Numbered from the stretch's first letter, positions 47,672-57,698 are shown. The stretch: 63,678 nt of DNA from an uncultured Oscillospiraceae bacterium (GCA_947626315.1 CANQRQ010000013.1:1-63678); one strand, 5' to 3'. Notes: generated by a model from the letters alone, not told the origin. Made by a program: numbers and translations.

Positions 47672-48765
47672 AAAAGCTGCTGCTGGTATTGCTGCTCTGC
47701 CCGCTGTTTGTGACCAGCGCCCGGGCGGAGGGCCTGCTGGAGGAGACGGGCCGCTCAGTGGGGCTCGAGGCGCTGGAGGAGGCGCTGCCGGAGGAGCAGC
47801 GGGAGATCAGCGGCACGTTGACCGTCGACGGAGGCTATGACACCGGCGGCGCGCTCAGGAGGCTCTGGGACCGGCTGCTCACGGACAGCCTCGCCCAGCT
47901 GAAGGAGGACCTGCGTTACGCGGCGGCGCTGGTGGCCATCGCGGCCCTGTGCGCCATGGCCGGGGCTCTGTGTACCGGCAAGGCCATTCCGGAGTACATC
48001 CAGGTGGCCGGCTGCTGCGCGGCGTCCATGCTGATCGCGGGGAACATGGACAGCGTGATTGCCCAGGCCGCCTCGGCGCTGGCCCAGCTGTCCGACTACT
48101 CCAAGGCGGCGATCCCCGCCGTCTTCACCGCGGCGGCGGCCTGCGGGGCGGTGGTGTCCGCCTCGGCCCGCTACGGGGCGGTGTGCCTGGCCATCGACGT
48201 GCTCATGAGCGCGGCCCAGCGCCTGGTCATCCCGCTGATTTACGCGTATCTGGCGGTCTCCGTCAGCTCGTCCATCTTCTCCAACCAGCTGCTGAAGGCG
48301 GCGGCCCGGATCACCAAGTGGTGCGCCACCACGGTGATGACGGGGATCACGATCGTTTTCAGCGGCTATATCACCGTCACCGGCCTGATCGCCGGCAGCG
48401 GAGACGCGGTGGCAGTGAAGACGGCCAGGACCGTGATCTCCGGCACCCTGCCGGTGGTGGGCGGGATTTTGTCAGACGCGGCGGCGGTGGTCCTGTCCGC
48501 GGCGTCCATTATCAAGAACGCCGCCGGTGCCTTCAGCCTGATCGCGGTCTGCGCCCTCTGCGCCGGGCCCTTCGCGGTGCTGTCGGTCAAGATGCTGGTG
48601 TTCCGGGCGGCGGCCGCGGCGGCGGACATGCTGCCGGGGGGCAAGCTCTCCGGACTCATTAACGACGTGGGCACGGCTTTGAGCATGCTGCTGGGCCTGG
48701 TGGGCTGCTGCGGGATCATGCTGTTTATTTCCATCATGTCCGCCATAAAGGTGGTGACGCCATGA
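47668..48765 (+). CDS. spoIIIAE: Stage III sporulation protein AE
   Basis: The 365-residue protein has a signal peptide (MKKLLLVLLLCPLFVTSARA) and about eight membrane helices, with the conserved LSDYSKAAIPAVFTAAAACG and ATTVMTGITIVFSGYITVTG. SpoIIIAE is the large multi-spanning part of the channel. The start overlaps the end of spoIIIAD, behind GGAGGGATGAT. Confidence 0.94.
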   Translation: MKKLLLVLLLCPLFVTSARAEGLLEETGRSVGLEALEEALPEEQREISGTLTVDGGYDTGGALRRLWDRLLTDSLAQLKEDLRYAAALVAIAALCAMAGALCTGKAIPEYIQVAGCCAASMLIAGNMDSVIAQAASALAQLSDYSKAAIPAVFTAAAACGAVVSASARYGAVCLAIDVLMSAAQRLVIPLIYAYLAVSVSSSIFSNQLLKAAARITKWCATTVMTGITIVFSGYITVTGLIAGSGDAVAVKTARTVISGTLPVVGGILSDAAAVVLSAASIIKNAAGAFSLIAVCALCAGPFAVLSVKMLVFRAAAAAADMLPGGKLSGLINDVGTALSMLLGLVGCCGIMLFISIMSAIKVVTP

Positions 48766-49238
48766 TCGCCTCGGTGATCCGGCAGCTGTGCGCCATGTCC
48801 ATTCTCTGCGGCGCGGCCTTGAGCATCGCCCCGGAGGGCGTCGTGAAGCGGGTGCTGGAGCTGGTTTGTTCGGCGGTGCTGATCTCCGCGGTGGCCAAAC
48901 CGCTCATAGGCGTCGATTTTACCGCATACGCTTTAGAGCTTGCGCGATATAAGGAGAGGGAGGCGGAATTTGTTGACAACAGCGAGGCGCTGCGCGACCG
49001 GCTGAACAGACTTGTCATAGAGGAAAAGTACGAGACATATATTATGGACAAAGCGGAAGAGCTTGGCGACGAGATCGGCGGGGCGGAGGTCACGGCCCGG
49101 TGGAGCACAGAGGGCTGCTGGGTCCCCTGGTCCGTACAGATCCACTGCGCCGGAGGAACGGAGGAACACCGGGAGTTGAGCGGAAGAATCGAGGCCGAAC
49201 TGGGCATACCGGCGGAGAGGCAGCAATGGAGCAGTTGA
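48762..49238 (+). CDS. spoIIIAF: Stage III sporulation protein AF
   Basis: The 158-residue protein has two N-terminal membrane helices (LCAMSILCGAALSIAPEG and VLELVCSAVLISAVAKPL) and a soluble ring-building-motif-like domain. It overlaps both neighbours in the operon, by 4 and 13 bases. Confidence 0.92.
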   Translation: MIASVIRQLCAMSILCGAALSIAPEGVVKRVLELVCSAVLISAVAKPLIGVDFTAYALELARYKEREAEFVDNSEALRDRLNRLVIEEKYETYIMDKAEELGDEIGGAEVTARWSTEGCWVPWSVQIHCAGGTEEHRELSGRIEAELGIPAERQQWSS

Positions 49239-49549
49239 GGAAGCATTTGGCGGGGCTGGAAAAGTTCAAGGTTCCGCTGCTGGTTCTGATCGTCGGCGTG
49301 CTGCTGATGCTCGTTCCCGGCACAGACCGGACGCGGGAGCCGGAGGCCGGCGCGGACGCGCTGCTGCAGCAGACCCTGTCCTGCTCGGAGGGAGTTGGCG
49401 AGCTGCGGGTGATCGTGTCTGAAAACGGGGTGGTGGTCATCTGCCGCGGGGCGGACAATGCAAAGGTACGCCTGGATCTCATCAAGGCGATAGGCGCTTA
49501 TACCGGCTTCGGCTCGGATAAGATCACAATACTTAAAATGGCGGATTAG
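49226..49549 (+). CDS. spoIIIAG: Stage III sporulation protein AG
   Basis: The 107-residue protein has one membrane helix (VPLLVLIVGVLLMLVPGTDR) and a short domain with ELRVIVSENGVVVICRGADN. SpoIIIAG of Bacillus is about 230 residues; this one is much shorter and keeps the anchor and the ring-forming fold only in reduced form, as in other Oscillospiraceae-type genes. Start ATG 49226 lies within spoIIIAF. Confidence 0.9.
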   Translation: MEQLRKHLAGLEKFKVPLLVLIVGVLLMLVPGTDRTREPEAGADALLQQTLSCSEGVGELRVIVSENGVVVICRGADNAKVRLDLIKAIGAYTGFGSDKITILKMAD

Positions 49550-49563
49550 GGGAGGAACGCGAA

Positions 49564-50103
49564 ATGAAAAACCGGAAAAGAAACCTTACGATGATCGCTG
49601 TGCTGGTGTTTGTCTGCGCGGCGGTGGCGCTGAACTGGTCCTACAACAACCGGTGGGGGACGCCGGATTCAGAGATGGTGGCGGCGGAGGACGAGGCCAT
49701 GATGAACGCCAACGCGGAGTTCCTGCAGAGCGCCGGGGGCACGGCGTCGGAGTATTTCGCCGAGGCCCGGCTGACAAGGCAGGTCTCCCGGGACGAGGCG
49801 CTGGAGCTGCTCCAGACGGCGGCCACGGCGGAGACGGCTTCCCAGGAGACCATTGACAGCGCCATGAACGCTATCTCGGCCATGGCGACCAGCTCTATGA
49901 AGGAGTCCCAGATCGAAAACCTGCTGATCGCCAAGGAGTTTGAGGACTGCGTGGTCTACATCGGCAACAACTCCGTGACCGTGGCCGTCCCCGCGCCCCA
50001 GGAGGGGCTCAGCGAGGAGGCGGTGGCCCGCATCACCGACATCATCTGCAATGAGACGGAGTACACGGCCGATCAGCTGAGCATTATCGAGGTAAAGAGC
50101 TGA
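49564..50103 (+). CDS. spoIIIAH: Stage III sporulation protein AH
   Basis: The 179-residue protein has an N-terminal anchor (LTMIAVLVFVCAAVALNWSY), a helical stalk, and a C-terminal ring-building domain (AKEFEDCVVYIGNNSVTVAV). In Bacillus it binds SpoIIQ across the intermembrane space to form the feeding channel. Last gene of the operon, followed by a terminator. Confidence 0.93.
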   Translation: MKNRKRNLTMIAVLVFVCAAVALNWSYNNRWGTPDSEMVAAEDEAMMNANAEFLQSAGGTASEYFAEARLTRQVSRDEALELLQTAATAETASQETIDSAMNAISAMATSSMKESQIENLLIAKEFEDCVVYIGNNSVTVAVPAPQEGLSEEAVARITDIICNETEYTADQLSIIEVKS

Positions 50104-50111
50104 ACGGAAAA

Positions 50112-50138
50112 GGGGCTGCAGTAAAATGAACTGCAGCC
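50112..50138 (+). terminator. Terminator of the spoIIIA operon
   Basis: GGGCTGCAGT pairs with ACTGCAGCCC around seven bases, followed by TTTGC. It lies nine bases after the spoIIIAH stop. Confidence 0.8.
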
Positions 50139-50172
50139 CTTTGCTATTAAAGAAAGAGAAAATCTTTCCTGC

Positions 50173-50497
50173 GATAAACGAAAGTTTATATGAGGAAACA
50201 AGTGCCCTACGAGCCACGTAAATATGTGCGTGCAACCGCAGGAGAGAACCTGCCAGTGTCTGCACCGGGGTAAACCGGCAAGAAAGATTAAGGGCGACCT
50301 AAGAACGGGTCTGCTGTACCCTGCTCCCAGAGGGGCCCGGGGAAACTTCCCCGGGTGCCTTTTCTTTCGGTTCGCTTTCTTTGCGGCAAGGCAAAGAAAG
50401 CGAACAAAGCCACCAAGAGACTAAACTCAGTTTCCGCTGGTGACCGAAGGAGGCGAGCTGAGAAAGGTAGCTTTCCTCATATAAACTTTCGTCTATC
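50173..50497 (+). ncRNA. Long structured RNA candidate closed by a 26-base stem (6S-like or MITE-like)
   Basis: The first 26 bases (50173-50198, starting GATAAACGAAAGTTTATA) pair with the last 26 (50472-50497) with one A-C mismatch. Inside, AAGTGCCCTACGAGCCACG resembles the bubble region of Firmicute 6S RNAs. Hairpins follow: CCCGGGGAA-ACT-TCCCCGGG and GTTCGCTTTCTTTG/CAAAGAAAGCGAAC. At 325 bases it is longer than typical 6S RNA (about 190). It could also be a non-coding mobile unit with terminal inverted repeats. It lies between spoIIIAH and the convergent transporter gene, with no protein frame inside. Confidence 0.5.
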
Positions 50498-50590
50498 TGC
50501 AAGAGTATATTTTTAGCCAGTTATGTCAGAAGGCGCGGCCTCCTTTTTAGGCGAGAACCGCGCCTTCCTTTGAGAGAGAGAGGTAGCAAA

Positions 50591-51871
50591 TTAATAGAAC
50601 AGTCCGCCCAGATTGAACACGCCCAGGGCCGCCATCAGCACGTTGATGGCTACGTTGGCCACCGACAGGAGGAAGAGGTTCTTGAACAGCTTGTTCATCT
50701 CTTCATTGGTGGTCTCCTTGGAGGCAGAGTAGGAGGACATGATGATGGCGCCGCCGGTGGACAGGGGGCTGATCGCCGCCGCGAAGGAGGTGGCGGTGAT
50801 GGCGGAGATGAGTTCCACGTAGTTGACGCCGGCGAACTGCTGGGAGACCTGGTCCGCGATGGGGAACAGGGCGGGCATGACCACACCGGTGGTGGAGCTG
50901 ACCCAGGAGAGGATGCCGGAGGTGGCGGCGATGACGGGCGTCGCGGTCTTCTCGCTCATGAAGCCGTTGAGGAAATCGGAGACCAGGGTGATGCCGCCCA
51001 GCTTGTCAATGACGCTGACCAGGGAGCCCACGCCGCAGATGAAAATCAGGGTGCCCCAGGGGATGCCCTTGATGGCGGCCTTCTCGTCGGCTGCGCCCAG
51101 CAGGATCAGGATGGCGGCCATGATGAAGGCAAAGAGACCGGTGTCCAGCTTAAAGCCGATACAGCAGATGACCATAATGGCGATGGCGGCCATGGTGAGC
51201 TTCTGGTTCCGATTGAACTTGGGGATCTCGGACCATTTCAGGGGGTTGTCGGCCTTGACCTTATAGCTCTTGGAGCCGATGTAGATCACCAGGGTGAAGA
51301 CAAAGCCGGACAGCAGGGTGGACAGGAACAGGTGCAGGGCAAAGCCGGAGTGGCCCAGAGGCTCGCTCAGCTCCTTGGCCAGCAGGCCGGTGAGGGACAG
51401 AGGAGAGGCGCAGCCGGCGTTGGCGCCCAGCTTGGCGAAAAGGGCCGTGACCCAGGGGTTGATCTTCATCTCAAAGGCCAGATACATGGCAAAGGTGGTC
51501 ATCAGGATGCCGGCGGCAATGTGGCCGGGTCCGATGGCGGAGATGAAGGCGGAGAGAACGAACATGAGGATGGGGATCAGAACAGTGTGCTTGCCCACCA
51601 GGGCTACGACCTTCTTGGAAAACAGGTCCAGCGTGCCGTTCTGGGAGGCCATGCCGAACAGGAAGGTGACGCCTACCAGCGTGACGAACATGGAGCTGGA
51701 AAAACCGCTGGTGACGGCGGAGGCCTTCAGGCCGCCGACGATCGTCAGGATAAACGCGACGCCCAGGGAGAGAAAGCCCAGGTTGACCTTCTTGATGAAG
51801 CCGATGGCCACGACAATGGCCAGCACGATCAGGGAGATCACAGGCATATAGGGAGCCAGAAATGCGCTCAT
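50591..51871 (-). CDS. Dicarboxylate carrier-type transporter (MatC/SLC13-like)
   Basis: The 426-residue protein has about 12 membrane helices and the MatC-type N-terminus (GFLSLGVAFILTIVGGLKAS, VTLVGVTFLFGMASQNGTLD). The two hairpin-like repeats GPGHIAAGILMTTFAMYL and AISPLSTGGAIIMSSYSA fit the ion transporter superfamily. It is the last gene of a four-gene minus-strand operon, 37 bases after the TctC-like gene. Predicted substrate: di- or tricarboxylates. Confidence 0.85.
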   Translation of the reverse strand: MSAFLAPYMPVISLIVLAIVVAIGFIKKVNLGFLSLGVAFILTIVGGLKASAVTSGFSSSMFVTLVGVTFLFGMASQNGTLDLFSKKVVALVGKHTVLIPILMFVLSAFISAIGPGHIAAGILMTTFAMYLAFEMKINPWVTALFAKLGANAGCASPLSLTGLLAKELSEPLGHSGFALHLFLSTLLSGFVFTLVIYIGSKSYKVKADNPLKWSEIPKFNRNQKLTMAAIAIMVICCIGFKLDTGLFAFIMAAILILLGAADEKAAIKGIPWGTLIFICGVGSLVSVIDKLGGITLVSDFLNGFMSEKTATPVIAATSGILSWVSSTTGVVMPALFPIADQVSQQFAGVNYVELISAITATSFAAAISPLSTGGAIIMSSYSASKETTNEEMNKLFKNLFLLSVANVAINVLMAALGVFNLGGLFY

Positions 51872-51908
51872 GAGATGATTCCTCCTATAGTTATTTACAG
51901 CTTTGCGC

Positions 51909-52931
51909 TTATTCTATCGCGTTGACTTTTGTCAGGATATCGACCACATTGGTCCGCCAATTGCCGATATACTCCCGGGCCTGGTCGCCGGTGTAGCCCA
52001 GGGGATTGATGTAGAAGTAGCCCAGCATGGTCTGATAGCTGGAATCGGCATAGGCCTTGGAGAAGGCGTCCGCCAGGATCTTGACCACCTCCGGGTCGGT
52101 GCCCTCCTTCACGAACACGCCGTAAAAGGGGCCCCAGGGCAGATAATCGGCAAAATCCGGATATTCGGCGGTGATAGGGGGCACATCCTGCATCAGCTCC
52201 ACCGGCTCGGCGGAGAGCATGCAGAGCCACTTGTACTCGCCGGACTTATACTCCTGGTAACCCATCTGCACCTTGGAAACGGTGAAGTCGCATTCGCCGT
52301 TCAGGACGGCCGCCTTGGCGGAGGCGTCGCTGTCATAGGGTACCTGGGTGAACTCCGCGCCGGTGACCCCGGTGATCATGGCGGCAGCCTCCCAGGGAAG
52401 CCCGCCAGTGCCGGTGGTGGCCAGAGTCACCTCCGTGCCGGCTTTGGCCGCTTCCACGATCTCGGTCAGAGAGCTGTAGGGGGAGTCCTTGCCCACCACC
52501 ACGCCGGTGGTCTCGTCTCCGATCAGCAGGACGCACTCAAAATTGTCATAGGTCAGCGGGGAGATGTCCAGCTTGTCGTACAGGGCCGGGTTCTCGGCCC
52601 CCATCAGCAGCACGGAGCCGTCCGCTTCCTGATCGTAGACGTGCTGCACGGCCACGGAGCCGGTCCCGCCGGTCTTGTTGCTCAGGACGATGTTGGCGCC
52701 CAGGATATCCTGGGCCAGGATGGACAGGGGACGCATCAGCGAGTCGGTGCCGCCGCCCGCGCCCCACTGGATCACGCCGGACACCTCCTGGGGCGGATAG
52801 CCGATCACAGAGCCGATGCTGCCCTCCGCGGCGGCGGGCTCCTCTTCCTGGACGGTGCTGCCGCAGCCCGCCAGAAGGGCGCAGGAGAGCGCGGCCAGGA
52901 GAAGAACAGCCAAGAGCTTTTTCCTATTCAT
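51909..52931 (-). CDS. Tripartite tricarboxylate transporter-type substrate-binding lipoprotein (TctC/Bug)
   Basis: The 340-residue lipoprotein has the lipobox LAALSCALLAGCGST. The binding-protein core contains VSGVIQWGAGGGTDSLMRPL, VLSNKTGGTGSVAVQHVYD and LATTGTGGLPWEAAAMITGV, the Bug/TctC hallmarks for carboxylate ligands. Usually TctC works with TctA and TctB membrane proteins; neither is present here. Instead the neighbour is a MatC-like carrier. It starts 15 bases after the PrpF gene. Confidence 0.9.
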   Translation of the reverse strand: MNRKKLLAVLLLAALSCALLAGCGSTVQEEEPAAAEGSIGSVIGYPPQEVSGVIQWGAGGGTDSLMRPLSILAQDILGANIVLSNKTGGTGSVAVQHVYDQEADGSVLLMGAENPALYDKLDISPLTYDNFECVLLIGDETTGVVVGKDSPYSSLTEIVEAAKAGTEVTLATTGTGGLPWEAAAMITGVTGAEFTQVPYDSDASAKAAVLNGECDFTVSKVQMGYQEYKSGEYKWLCMLSAEPVELMQDVPPITAEYPDFADYLPWGPFYGVFVKEGTDPEVVKILADAFSKAYADSSYQTMLGYFYINPLGYTGDQAREYIGNWRTNVVDILTKVNAIE

Positions 52932-52946
52932 AGCGCGTCTCCTCCT

Positions 52947-54083
52947 TTACAGCCGGACGATGGCGGTGCCGTCCAGGATCAGGTTCGCCGTGCGGAAACC
53001 GAAGGTGTCCTCAATATCCGGGACCTGGCCCTCTGTGTAATCCACGCCGCACTCCAGAATGCCGCCCGGGTGGCCGATGCGGATGTACTGGGTGTCCGCA
53101 CCCTTGGAGAGCACCTGCTGCACCACGCTGCCGGGGATCACCGCCGCGGCGGCGGTGCACATGGCGCCGGTCATGGCGTAGCTGGGATGGGGCTTCTGCA
53201 TGGACATCATCCGGGACAGCAGGTCGATCTGTTCCTTTTTGATCTCCTTGCCGTCGGCGGTGACATAGTCCTCCGCCTCGGCCACAAAGGTCATCTTGGG
53301 GATGCCGGGGGTCTCCCAGGCGGACTTGGTATAGTCATCGATGAGCCCCAGCTTCACTGCCGCCAGGCCCCGGACGGCTTCCAGCAGATCCAGCATGCCC
53401 GCGTCCGCGTTCAGCTCGTCGGGCAGCTCTCTGCCGGTGAGGCCCAGATCCTTGGCCTTTACAAAGACCAGGGGATTGGCCGCGTCCACGATGGAGACCT
53501 GGACCGGCCCGAAGTCAGGCACATCCAGGGTGTCCACCGCGTTGCCGGTGGGCAGCAGGCCCTTGCCCAGGGTCCCGGAGGGCCGGACAAATTTCAGCTT
53601 GACAGGGGAGGCCGTGCCGGGTACGCCGGCGATGGCAAAGTCCCCTTCATAGGCCACCTGGCCGTCGGGCGTCTGCACGTCGGCGATGATGATCTTGTTG
53701 GTGTTGGTGTTGAAGATGCGCACGGAGGTCATGTCCCCAGTGACGGGGACCAGGCCCTTTTCAATGGCGAAGGGGCCCACGCCGGAGGAGATGTTGCCGC
53801 AGTTGCCCTTGTAGCTCACCAGGGGCTTATCCACGGAGACCTGGGCGAAGGTGTAATCCACGTCCGCGTCGGGCCGGGCCGAGGGCTGGACGATGGCCAC
53901 CTTGCTGGTGACGGACTGGGAGCCGCCCAGACCGTCGATCTGCTTCTTATCCGGGCTGCCCATGAGCCGCAGGAGCAGGGGCTCCCACTGGGCCTGGTCC
54001 TGGGGCAGGTCGGACTGGAGGATATACACGCCCTTGCTGGTGCCGCCGCGCATGACGGTGACGGGTAAGCGGGTTGTTTTCAT
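52947..54083 (-). CDS. PrpF-family isomerase
   Basis: The 378-residue protein starts [20 protein letters not shown], the PrpF signature, and has [20 protein letters not shown] and the second half with [15 protein letters not shown]. PrpF isomerises aconitate or methylaconitate double bonds, and relatives act on itaconate or oxalomesaconate. It overlaps the hydratase gene by four bases. Together with that gene it suggests a pathway for a tricarboxylate or branched unsaturated acid. Confidence 0.92.
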   Translation of the reverse strand: MKTTRLPVTVMRGGTSKGVYILQSDLPQDQAQWEPLLLRLMGSPDKKQIDGLGGSQSVTSKVAIVQPSARPDADVDYTFAQVSVDKPLVSYKGNCGNISSGVGPFAIEKGLVPVTGDMTSVRIFNTNTNKIIIADVQTPDGQVAYEGDFAIAGVPGTASPVKLKFVRPSGTLGKGLLPTGNAVDTLDVPDFGPVQVSIVDAANPLVFVKAKDLGLTGRELPDELNADAGMLDLLEAVRGLAAVKLGLIDDYTKSAWETPGIPKMTFVAEAEDYVTADGKEIKKEQIDLLSRMMSMQKPHPSYAMTGAMCTAAAAVIPGSVVQQVLSKGADTQYIRIGHPGGILECGVDYTEGQVPDIEDTFGFRTANLILDGTAIVRL

Positions 54084-56359
54084 GCCTTTGCCGCTCCTTT
54101 CTGTTTCCGGTTGTAGTTGATCAGGCTGCCGCAGCGGAGGATCTCCTTTTCCTCCACGGTCAGGGCGCCGATGGACAGGCTCAGGGGCTTGACGGTCCCG
54201 CCCAGCACGTAGGCGGGGATGGAGCGCATGTCGCCCTCCAGGGCGGCGCGGATGTTGGGGACGAAGATGTAGTCCCCGTCTTCAAAGTCCGGATCCCTGT
54301 TCAGGACAAAGGGGACCATGCCCCAGTTGATCAGGTTGGAGCGGTAGCGCTTGGTGGCGTACTCCTGTACCAGGTTCGCCCCGCCCAGCAACACCCGCTG
54401 GCAGGAGGCGGCCTGTTCCCGGGCGGAGCCGTCGCCGGGCTTCACGGCGTAGATGGTGCTGGACAGATCCACTTCCGCGTCCCGGACCGCCTCGCAGCCG
54501 GGGATGGCGCGGACCTTCTCCAGAACTTCCGCCACCTCCGCCGGGCACTGGCCCGCCTTGCGGGCCTGCTCATTGGCCATGACAGCCTTGGCCCGGCCCA
54601 CATACTCGGGCACACGGCGGGAGAGAGTGAACTCGGCCAGACCCATGGGGTTGGAGCGGAAGGAGCCTGTCTCGCCGGAGGGGATCAGCTCGTCGGTGGT
54701 GGTGACAGGGTCAGTGATATAGGCGCAGACCTTCAGCAGCATATGCTCGTTGAGGGCGGGCAGCTCCGGCCAGTCCTTGATGTTGGGACCGCAGACCAGG
54801 GGCTCGTTCATGTCGCCCTTGCCGAAGCCCTGATAGACCCGGTGCTCGTAGGCAGTGGGGTCGTAGTGGTATTCCGGGCAGGTATATTCGTAGCCCAGCT
54901 CGTCGGCGGCGGTGATCCGGCCGCCGTTGGCCGCCGTAGCGGCGATGGACCGGGCGTCCATGAGCGCCACGCTGGCGAGCTGGCCGTTGCCGGGCTTGGA
55001 GCCTTCACGGTTGGGGAAGTTGCGGGTGGTGTGCCGCACGGAGAGGCCGCCGTGGGCAGGCGTGTCGCCCGCGCCGAAGCAAGGGCCGCAGAAGGCGGTG
55101 CGGATGGTGGCGCCGGCGGCAATCAGCTTTTCCAGCGCGCCCTTGCGCAGCAGGTCCAGCATGACGGCCTGGCTGCTGGGGTATACGCCCAGGGCAAACT
55201 CGTCGGTGCCGGTGCTCTTGCCGTCCAGCAGGTACGCCGCCTCCATAATATTGGAGTAGGTGCCGCCGGCGCAGCCGGCGATGGTGCCTTGGTCGGCGTA
55301 AAGCGCCCCGTCTTTGACCTTCTCCCACAGGTTCAGGTGCAGCTCCGGACGCTTGATCAGCTTCTGGGCGTCCGCCTCCACCAGATGGAGAATGTCGTCC
55401 ATGTTCGCGTTCAGTTCCCGGATCTCGTAGCCGTTGGAGGGGTGGAAGGGGAGGGCGATCATGCTGTGAACGGTGGACAGGTCTATGTATACGCAGCCGT
55501 CGTAATAAGCGATCTCGGCGGGGTTGAGTTCTTTATACTCCTCGGGCCGGCCGTGCTCTGTGAGCCAGGCCTTGGTGTCCGCATCGGTGCGCCAGACGGA
55601 GGAGAGGCAGGTGGTCTCGGTGGTCATCACGTCCACACCGTTGCGGTAATCGGTGCTCATGGAGTTGACGCCGGGGCCTACGAACTCCAGCACCTTGTTC
55701 TTCACATAGCCGTTTTTGAACACGGCGGAAACCAGGGCGATGGCGATGTCCTGGGGGCCGATGCCGGGCCGGGGCTTGCCGTCCAGATACACGGCGATGA
55801 CCTCCGGATAGGCCGCGTCCCAGGTCTGCTCCAGGATCTGCTTGACCAGTTCGCCGCCGCCCTCGCCCACGGCCATGGTGCCCAGGGCGCCGTAGCGGGT
55901 GTGGGAGTCAGAGCCCAGGATCATCTTGCCGCAGCCGGCCATGGCCTCCCGCATGTACTGGTGGATGACGCCCATGTGCGGGGGCAGATAGATGCCGCCG
56001 TACTTTTTGCAGGCGGTGAGGCCAAAAACATGGTCGTCCTCATTGATGGTGCCGCCCACGGCGCAGAGGCTGTTGTGGCAGCAAGTGAGCACATAGGGCA
56101 GGGGGAACTTCTCCAGGCCGGAGGCCCGGGCCGTCTGGATGATGCCCACATAGGTCAGGTCGTGGCTGGTGATAGCGTCGAACCTGATCTTCAGGTTCTC
56201 AGGGCTGCCGCTGTGGTTGTGGGACTGGAGAATGCCGTAGGCAATGGTGCCCTTCCGGGCCTGGGCCTTGCCTGCGGCCAGCTCCGCCGGTGCTTCCTTC
56301 TCGGGGACAAGCCGTGTGCCGCCTAACAGGTATACGCCGGAGTCGTACAGTTTTACCAT
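54080..56359 (-). CDS. Aconitase-superfamily hydratase (YbhJ-like)
   Basis: The 759-residue protein has aconitase-type motifs: [60 protein letters not shown] and [19 protein letters not shown], whose cysteines could hold a 4Fe-4S cluster. The usual CTNS block is replaced by CAGG, so it belongs to the YbhJ-like hydratases, not to true aconitase. ATG 56359 is chosen over the frame start at 56407. It is first in the operon and presumably hydrates or dehydrates the transported acid. Confidence 0.88.
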   Translation of the reverse strand: MVKLYDSGVYLLGGTRLVPEKEAPAELAAGKAQARKGTIAYGILQSHNHSGSPENLKIRFDAITSHDLTYVGIIQTARASGLEKFPLPYVLTCCHNSLCAVGGTINEDDHVFGLTACKKYGGIYLPPHMGVIHQYMREAMAGCGKMILGSDSHTRYGALGTMAVGEGGGELVKQILEQTWDAAYPEVIAVYLDGKPRPGIGPQDIAIALVSAVFKNGYVKNKVLEFVGPGVNSMSTDYRNGVDVMTTETTCLSSVWRTDADTKAWLTEHGRPEEYKELNPAEIAYYDGCVYIDLSTVHSMIALPFHPSNGYEIRELNANMDDILHLVEADAQKLIKRPELHLNLWEKVKDGALYADQGTIAGCAGGTYSNIMEAAYLLDGKSTGTDEFALGVYPSSQAVMLDLLRKGALEKLIAAGATIRTAFCGPCFGAGDTPAHGGLSVRHTTRNFPNREGSKPGNGQLASVALMDARSIAATAANGGRITAADELGYEYTCPEYHYDPTAYEHRVYQGFGKGDMNEPLVCGPNIKDWPELPALNEHMLLKVCAYITDPVTTTDELIPSGETGSFRSNPMGLAEFTLSRRVPEYVGRAKAVMANEQARKAGQCPAEVAEVLEKVRAIPGCEAVRDAEVDLSSTIYAVKPGDGSAREQAASCQRVLLGGANLVQEYATKRYRSNLINWGMVPFVLNRDPDFEDGDYIFVPNIRAALEGDMRSIPAYVLGGTVKPLSLSIGALTVEEKEILRCGSLINYNRKQKGAAKA

Positions 56360-56858
56360 AGCTTGCTTTCCTTCCTCTCTCTTGATAGGCTGAGGGCTGA
56401 TAAGCACCTCTTGTTAAATATAAGATAATATAAAATATAAGATAAGTAAAATACATGATTTTTATATAATTCATAGTTTTAACAAATTAAAAAAGCCCGC
56501 CGGTTTTGGACGGCAGGCGGAACTGTGTTCTTGACGCCGGAGCCCGGCTTTGCCGCCGGGAGCGGCTGCTTTTGCAGGGGAGACGCTCTTTCGCTGAGCC
56601 CCGCAGGGCCAGCCTTTTTCCGGCCCAGGGACGGCTGGAGAGGGCCGTTCCGCCTCTCCGGGGCGCCCGGCTTCGGCGGGTTTTGCCCTTCCCGGGAAAT
56701 TTCCGCCGTTCCACAGGCCCGCGGGATGCCGCTTTTGGCCCTGCAGACGGAAAAAAACGCGGCTTTTCCGAATTGTGCGGGAGATTTAAATGTTTAGACT
56801 TTATTTTTTGCCGAACTCGTGGTACAATACCCTGAGTTCTTTTAGGAGGAGATAAGCA
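56360..56858. other. 500-base divergent intergenic region between the hydratase operon and asp23
   Basis: The first 140 bases are AT-rich (TATAAGATAATATAAAATAT), likely the hydratase operon promoter region. From 56490 to 56780 the sequence is GC-rich with several short inverted repeats (GGCCAGCC/GGCTGG, CCGGGCGCC types) and no reliable gene. The end holds the asp23 promoter. Confidence 0.6.
56802..56828 (+). promoter_or_regulatory. Extended -10 promoter of the asp23-nusB cluster
   Basis: TGGTACAAT ends at 56828, an extended -10 element; a weak -35 (TTTATT) lies 17 bases before it. The asp23 ATG is 31 bases downstream, behind AGGAGGAGATAAGC. Confidence 0.55.
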
Positions 56859-57221
56859 ATGGGCGAAAATTACATCACCTGCCGGGAAGAAAACGGCAGC
56901 ATCAATATCTCTGAGGATGTGATCTCCAGCATGGTGAGGACCGCCATTTCCGAGGTGGAAGGGGTGGCCGGCCTGTCCAATGCCTACGGCGCGGAGATCG
57001 CCGAGCTGATCGGCCTGAAATCCCTGTCCAAGGGCGTGAAGGTGCAGTTCGTGGAAGGAAAAATCGTTGTAGATACAATTATTACTGTTATCTATGGCTG
57101 CAACGTGGTCTCCGTGGCGAAGAATGTGCAGGAGAAGGTGCTGTACGCGGTGCAGGCCGCGACGGGGATTGAAAATGCCGAGGTCAATGTCCATGTCTCC
57201 GGCATTGCCTTTGATAAATAA
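56859..57221 (+). CDS. Asp23/Gls24 family envelope stress protein
   Basis: The 120-residue protein has SINISEDVISSMVRTAISEV, EGVAGLSNAYGAEIAELI and VVDTIITVIYGCNVVSVAKN, the Asp23 domain pattern. Such proteins coat the inner membrane face and respond to envelope stress. A copy just before nusB is standard in Clostridia. It opens the cluster that runs to nadK. Confidence 0.9.
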   Translation: MGENYITCREENGSINISEDVISSMVRTAISEVEGVAGLSNAYGAEIAELIGLKSLSKGVKVQFVEGKIVVDTIITVIYGCNVVSVAKNVQEKVLYAVQAATGIENAEVNVHVSGIAFDK

Positions 57222-57242
57222 TTTCGCGGGGGTGCGCAAACG

Positions 57243-57698
57243 ATGACGAGAACGGCAGCCAGAGAGATCGCCATTCAGCTGGGCTTTGCCGCCGCCTCCA
57301 CCGGAGCGGACGCCGCGGAGCTGATGGACGAGTTCTTTTCCGGCGAGCACTACCAGAGCCTGCGCTCGGAGAATGAGCTGTACGCCGAGCTTCCGGACCG
57401 GGGCCAGATGGACTATATCCGCCGCCTGGTCTGCCTCATGGCGGACAAGCGGCCGGAGTTGGACGCGCTGATCAGCAAGTACGCCAAGGGCTGGCGGCCG
57501 GAGCGGATCTCCAGGACCGCCATGGCGGTGCTGCGCTGCGCCGTGTGCGAAATTTTGTACATGGACGACGTGCCCAACGCCGCGGCCATCAACGAGGCGG
57601 TGGAGCTGGACAAGAACTATGACGGCCCGGAGACCGTCGCCTTTGTCAACGGAGTTCTGGGCGGGCTGATGCGGGGCGAGTTCGGCCAAGAGGACTAA
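57243..57698 (+). CDS. nusB: Transcription antitermination protein NusB
   Basis: The 151-residue all-helical protein has the NusB pattern MTRTAAREIAIQLGFAAAS at the start and SRTAMAVLRCAVCEILYMDD, PNAAAINEAVELDKNYDGPE, FVNGVLGGL at the end. NusB binds boxA RNA with NusE (S10) in rRNA antitermination. It starts 21 bases after asp23 and ends 4 bases before xseA. Confidence 0.95.
   Translation: MTRTAAREIAIQLGFAAASTGADAAELMDEFFSGEHYQSLRSENELYAELPDRGQMDYIRRLVCLMADKRPELDALISKYAKGWRPERISRTAMAVLRCAVCEILYMDDVPNAAAINEAVELDKNYDGPETVAFVNGVLGGLMRGEFGQED

Noticed and set aside
50173-50497. RNase P RNA, tmRNA or SRP RNA
   Set aside because: None of their conserved motifs is present; a 6S-like or mobile structured unit fits better.
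52816-56326. Long plus-strand frames opposite the hydratase and PrpF genes
   Set aside because: They are shadows caused by GC-rich third positions of the minus-strand genes.
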